This document shows, piece by piece, positions 61,384 through 64,000 of a stretch of DNA of 64,000 nt. Every line of letters starts with the position of its first letter. Positions within the stretch are counted from its first letter, which is position 1. Source of the stretch: Nocardia sp. CDC159 (GTDB lineage: Bacteria; Actinomycetota; Actinomycetes; Mycobacteriales; Mycobacteriaceae); NCBI RefSeq assembly GCF_023740735.1, contig NZ_JAMRXH010000005.1, positions 372,001 to 436,000 of the forward strand, read 5' to 3'. The notes beneath the pieces are model-generated. The model made no database searches. It was not told the origin of the DNA and saw only the letters and a list, made by a program, of their open reading frames with translations. The position numbers and the translations under genes are program-made.

Positions 61384-62055
61384 GTGTACGTAGTGATCAT
61401 GGGGTGCGGCCGCGTCGGCTCGTCGCTGGCCCGCGCCCTGGTCCGGATCGGTCACGAGGTCGCGGTGATCGACCGGGATTCCAGCGCGTTCCTGCGCCTG
61501 GGCAAGGAATTCGCCGGTGAGCGGGTGACCGGGGTGGGCTTCGATCGCGATGTGCTGCAGCGGGCCGGCATCGAGCGGGCGGGCGCGTTCGCGGCGGTCT
61601 CCTCCGGCGACAACTCCAACATCATCTCCGCCCGGGTCGCGCGCGAGACGTTCGGCGTGGAACGGGTCGTGGCGCGCATCTACGACGCCAAGCGGGCCGC
61701 GGTGTACGAGCGGCTGGGCATTCCGACCATCGCCACCGTGCCGTGGACGACCGACCGGTTCCTTCGCACCATCATCGGCGGCGAGGCCACCAGCAGCTGG
61801 CGCGATCCCACCGGCACGGTCGCGGTCACCGAACTCACCCTGCACGAGGACTGGTACGGGCGTACCGTGCGAGATCTGGAGGGCGCCACCGGTGCGCGGG
61901 TGGCCTTCCTCATCCGGTTCGGCCAGGGCGTGCTGCCCACCAACAAGACGGTGCTGCAGGCCGATGACGTCGTCTACGTCGCCGCCACCTCCGGCTCCGT
62001 CGGCGAGGCCGTCGCCCTCGCCGCCACCGCACCTTCGAGCGAGGATCAGTCGTGA
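61384..62055 (+). CDS. ceoB: TrkA-type potassium-uptake regulator CeoB
   Basis: 223 aa from GTG 61384. An N-terminal RCK domain starts VYVVIMGCGRVGSSLARAL with the GxGxxG nucleotide loop and includes FAAVSSGDNSNIISARVARE. A TrkA-C domain follows. It senses NAD(H) or other nucleotides and gates a potassium transporter. Its stop overlaps the ceoC start (GTGA). Same order as Rv2691-Rv2692. Confidence 0.88.
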   Translation: MYVVIMGCGRVGSSLARALVRIGHEVAVIDRDSSAFLRLGKEFAGERVTGVGFDRDVLQRAGIERAGAFAAVSSGDNSNIISARVARETFGVERVVARIYDAKRAAVYERLGIPTIATVPWTTDRFLRTIIGGEATSSWRDPTGTVAVTELTLHEDWYGRTVRDLEGATGARVAFLIRFGQGVLPTNKTVLQADDVVYVAATSGSVGEAVALAATAPSSEDQS

Positions 62056-62726
62056 AAGTAGCGATCGCCGGGGCGGGCGCCGTCGGCCGCTCCATCGCCC
62101 AGGAACTGCTGCGCGGCGGACACGAGGTGATGCTGCTCGAGCGTCGTCTCGATCACATCGATCCCCTGGCCGCCCCCGCGGCGACCTGGGTGCACGGCGA
62201 CGCCTGCGAGCTGGAGCTGCTCGAGGAGGCCGGGCTGCAGGACTACGAGGTGGTCATCGCCGCGACCGGCGACGACAAGGTGAATCTGGTCTTCAGCCTG
62301 CTCGCCAAGACCGAATTCGGGGTGCGGCGGGTGGTGGCGCGGGTCAGCGATCCGCGCAACGAGTGGCTGTTCGACGGATCGTGGGGCGTGGACGTCGCGG
62401 TGTCCACCCCGCGGCTGCTGGCCTCGCTGGTGGAGGAGGCCGTGTCGGTGGGCGATCTGGTGCGGCTGATGACGCTGCGGCAGGGTCAGGCGAATCTGGT
62501 CGAGATCACGCTGCCCGCCGACACCCCGCTGGCCGGGCGGGCGGTGCGCTCGCTGGCACTGCCGCGCGACGCGGCGCTGGTGACGATCCTGCGCGGCGGC
62601 CGGGTGATCGTCCCGCAGCCCGACGATCCGCTGGAGGGCGAGGACGAGCTGCTGTTCGTGACTTCGGCCGAGGCCGAGGACGAGCTGCGAAAGGCTTTGG
62701 GCGGCAACGTTTCGAACGTCGCCTAG
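62052..62726 (+). CDS. ceoC: TrkA-type potassium-uptake regulator CeoC
   Basis: 224 aa from GTG 62052. RCK nucleotide loop VAIAGAGAVGRSIAQELL, VIAATGDDKVNLVFSLLA, and a C-terminal TrkA-C domain (LVEITLPADTPLAGRAVRSLALP). Paralog of CeoB and translationally coupled to it, so the two probably form a hetero-oligomeric gate. The stop codon shares CTAG with the stop of the convergent sigma-factor gene. Confidence 0.88.
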   Translation: MKVAIAGAGAVGRSIAQELLRGGHEVMLLERRLDHIDPLAAPAATWVHGDACELELLEEAGLQDYEVVIAATGDDKVNLVFSLLAKTEFGVRRVVARVSDPRNEWLFDGSWGVDVAVSTPRLLASLVEEAVSVGDLVRLMTLRQGQANLVEITLPADTPLAGRAVRSLALPRDAALVTILRGGRVIVPQPDDPLEGEDELLFVTSAEAEDELRKALGGNVSNVA

Positions 62727-63379
62727 GATGCGGCGGCCAACTGGGCGCGCAGCTTGTTCAGCGCCCGGTGCTGCATGACCCGCACCACGCCCGGGCTGGT
62801 GCCGATGGCCTCGGCGGTCTGAGCGGCGGTCCAGCCCAACACGATTCGCATGACCAGCACCTCGCGATGCGCGGGGGCGAGCACCTTCATCAGCTCGCGG
62901 GCCGCGCGGCGCTGCTCGGACATCAGCGCCATCTCCTCGGGCCCCGCGGCGGGCGAGGCCTCCTCGGGGAACTCCGCGACCGGATAGGCCGGATGCTGCT
63001 GGGCGCGACGGAAGGCGTCGGCGACCTTGTTGGCGGAGATGCCGTAGACGAAGGCCAGGAACGACTTGCCCTGATCGCGATAGCGCGGGATGGCCTGCAC
63101 GGTCGCGATGCAGATCTCCTGTGCGATGTCGTCGGCGGTGACGTGCAGATGGTTACCGGCGCCGATGCGGGCCGCACAGTAGCGGCGCACCAGCGGATGC
63201 ACGATCTTGACGATCTCGGTGACGGCCTGGCGGTCACCGGCGGCGGCCGGTCCGATCAGCCGGTCCAGCTCGGCGGCGGCCCGGCGGCTTTCGGAGTTCA
63301 CCGCGCCCGGGCGCTCCGGCCGGGTGCCGCGGCCCGTGGTCCGGTCCTGCGACGCCACCGCGTTGTTGTCGGTACCCAC
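62723..63379 (-). CDS. Sigma-70 family factor, SigD/ShbA-like
   Basis: 218 aa from GTG 63379 with GAAAGGATCC upstream; the frame is open further back but lacks a site. Region 2 (HPLVRRYCAARIG, DDIAQEICIATVQAIPRYRDQGKSFLAFVYGISANKVADAFR) and region 4 (LAPAHREVLVMRIVLGWTAAQTAEAIGTSPGVVRVMQHRALNKLR) are both complete. The PRYRDxGxxFLAFxYGIxxHKVADAxR block is characteristic of mycobacterial SigD and streptomycete ShbA. No adjacent anti-sigma gene is visible. It converges with ceoC. Confidence 0.83.
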   Translation of the reverse strand: MGTDNNAVASQDRTTGRGTRPERPGAVNSESRRAAAELDRLIGPAAAGDRQAVTEIVKIVHPLVRRYCAARIGAGNHLHVTADDIAQEICIATVQAIPRYRDQGKSFLAFVYGISANKVADAFRRAQQHPAYPVAEFPEEASPAAGPEEMALMSEQRRAARELMKVLAPAHREVLVMRIVLGWTAAQTAEAIGTSPGVVRVMQHRALNKLRAQLAAAS

Positions 63380-63559
63380 TGCGGGATCCTTTCGCCCGAT
63401 CTCGTTCTCACGAAAATCGTGCGATTTTCCGGGCCCGCGCAATAGCCACCCCAGGGGTGGGTTCACCCCCACCTCCCGGCCGCGGCGGCACACTCCAACG
63501 AGCGATCGCCGCCGCGGAGGCGGGCACACAAAGCTGTACGGCGAAGGGCGCGAAGGGGT

Positions 63560-64000
63560 TCAGGCTCGCGCGGAGGCGGCGGGCAGATGTCCGGCCTTGC
63601 GGACCGCCCACACCGTGACCAGCAGCGCGAGCGCGGTCAACGGCCAGCCCATGGCCACCCGGGCCACGGCCAGCAGGCCCGTGCTGTCGTTGTCGTAGAA
63701 GTGGTGCTGCACCAGATAGCGGGCGCCGAAGACCACCACCCAGACCGCGGTGGCCAGATCGTAGAGCCGCAGCGCGCGGCGGTCGGAGCGCCAGTCGTTG
63801 CCGTGTCCGTTGAGCACGCCCCAGATCACCCCGGCCAGCGGCCAGCGCACCAGGATCGAGGCCAGGAACAACCCGCCGTAGACCAGGCTGGCCCAGATAC
63901 CGAACAGGAAGAAGCCCTTGGCCGCGCCCATCCGGTAGGCGATGAAGGCGCAGACGCCCACGCCCAGGAAGCCGGAGATCGCGGGCTGGATCGGATCGCG
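63560..64000 (-). CDS. DUF3159 integral membrane protein, N-terminus beyond window
   Basis: The frame is open to the right edge, so the gene starts outside the window; 146 residues are present. Several hydrophobic segments (FIAYRMGAAKGFFLFGIWASLVYGG, SILVRWPLAGVIWGVLNG, ATAVWVVVFGARYLVQHHFY, VARVAMGWPLTALALLVTVWAV) match the actinobacterial DUF3159 family. Function unknown. The gene lies beside the TrkA pair as in M. tuberculosis (Rv2693c). Confidence 0.82.
   Translation of the reverse strand, partial: RDPIQPAISGFLGVGVCAFIAYRMGAAKGFFLFGIWASLVYGGLFLASILVRWPLAGVIWGVLNGHGNDWRSDRRALRLYDLATAVWVVVFGARYLVQHHFYDNDSTGLLAVARVAMGWPLTALALLVTVWAVRKAGHLPAASARA

Noticed and set aside
63440..63480. GC-rich partial palindrome upstream of the sigma-factor gene
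   Set aside because: CCACCCC/GGGTGG pairing is short and lacks a U-run. It may be a terminator for the DUF3159 gene, but evidence is too weak to list.
1..64000. CRISPR array or intact insertion sequence
   Set aside because: No regularly spaced repeats with unique spacers, and no transposase with terminal inverted repeats, were seen.

Overview
The window is high-GC actinobacterial DNA. The right half (about 39.9-64 kb) keeps the gene order I remember for the Mycobacterium tuberculosis Rv2670c-Rv2693c segment: zapE, ribD-like, secreted hydrolase, aftC, msrB, hemQ, hemY, hemE, DUF3000, rnd, dxs, TrmA-like methyltransferase, APC permease, ceoB/ceoC, sigma factor, DUF3159. AftC and cutinase-type proteins point to a mycolic-acid bacterium. 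The product set suggests Nocardia or a close relative; the genus is inference.

Layout. (1) 1-15.9 kb is one end of an integrative conjugative element. A long minus-strand operon, mostly joined by 4-bp ATGA/GTGA overlaps, encodes a VirB4-type ATPase (cut by the window edge), an SCO6880-family protein, a VirB6/TrbL-like channel protein, two related anchored proteins, two small two-helix proteins, a ParA-like protein, and envelope-type proteins: an alpha/beta hydrolase, two cutinase relatives, a secretory-lipase relative and a glycine-zipper protein. A divergent XRE regulator, an HTH-type protein and an excisionase lie at the element end next to tRNA-Val(CAC). No integrase is visible there. (2) 15.9-16.6 kb holds four tRNAs: Val(CAC) on minus, then Gly, Cys and Val(GAC) on plus. 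(3) 16.6-21 kb is a decaying island of small ORFs, frameshifted genes (a zinc-ribbon gene, an ImuA'-like gene, a membrane-protein fragment) and a PIN-like nuclease with a small partner gene. (4) 21.3-39.9 kb is accessory chromosome: an MFS exporter, a PLP dehydratase, an amidase plus ATP-grasp pair, a DUF4360 secreted protein, an ArsR-type regulator, a sigma4-like/TnsA-like fusion, the giant P-type ATPase CtpI with a small partner, a CoiA-like tail-anchored protein, an MFS pseudogene, small redox and transferase genes, and a secreted phosphatase. (5) 39.9-64 kb is the conserved core, interrupted by an arylsulfotransferase-like gene and the prrA/prrB two-component system. It ends in the TrkA-type proteins, a SigD-like sigma factor and a DUF3159 gene cut by the window edge.

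How the parts work together. The left operon looks like a DNA-export machine built to cross a mycolic-acid envelope. Most unusual, two of its hydrolase-fold proteins have glycine in place of the nucleophilic serine while keeping the Asp and His, which suggests structural or binding roles. The core supplies haem biosynthesis (hemE, hemY, hemQ), isoprenoid supply (dxs), arabinogalactan/LAM branching (aftC), oxidised-protein repair (msrB), potassium uptake control (ceoB/ceoC) and RNA processing (rnd, TrmA-like).
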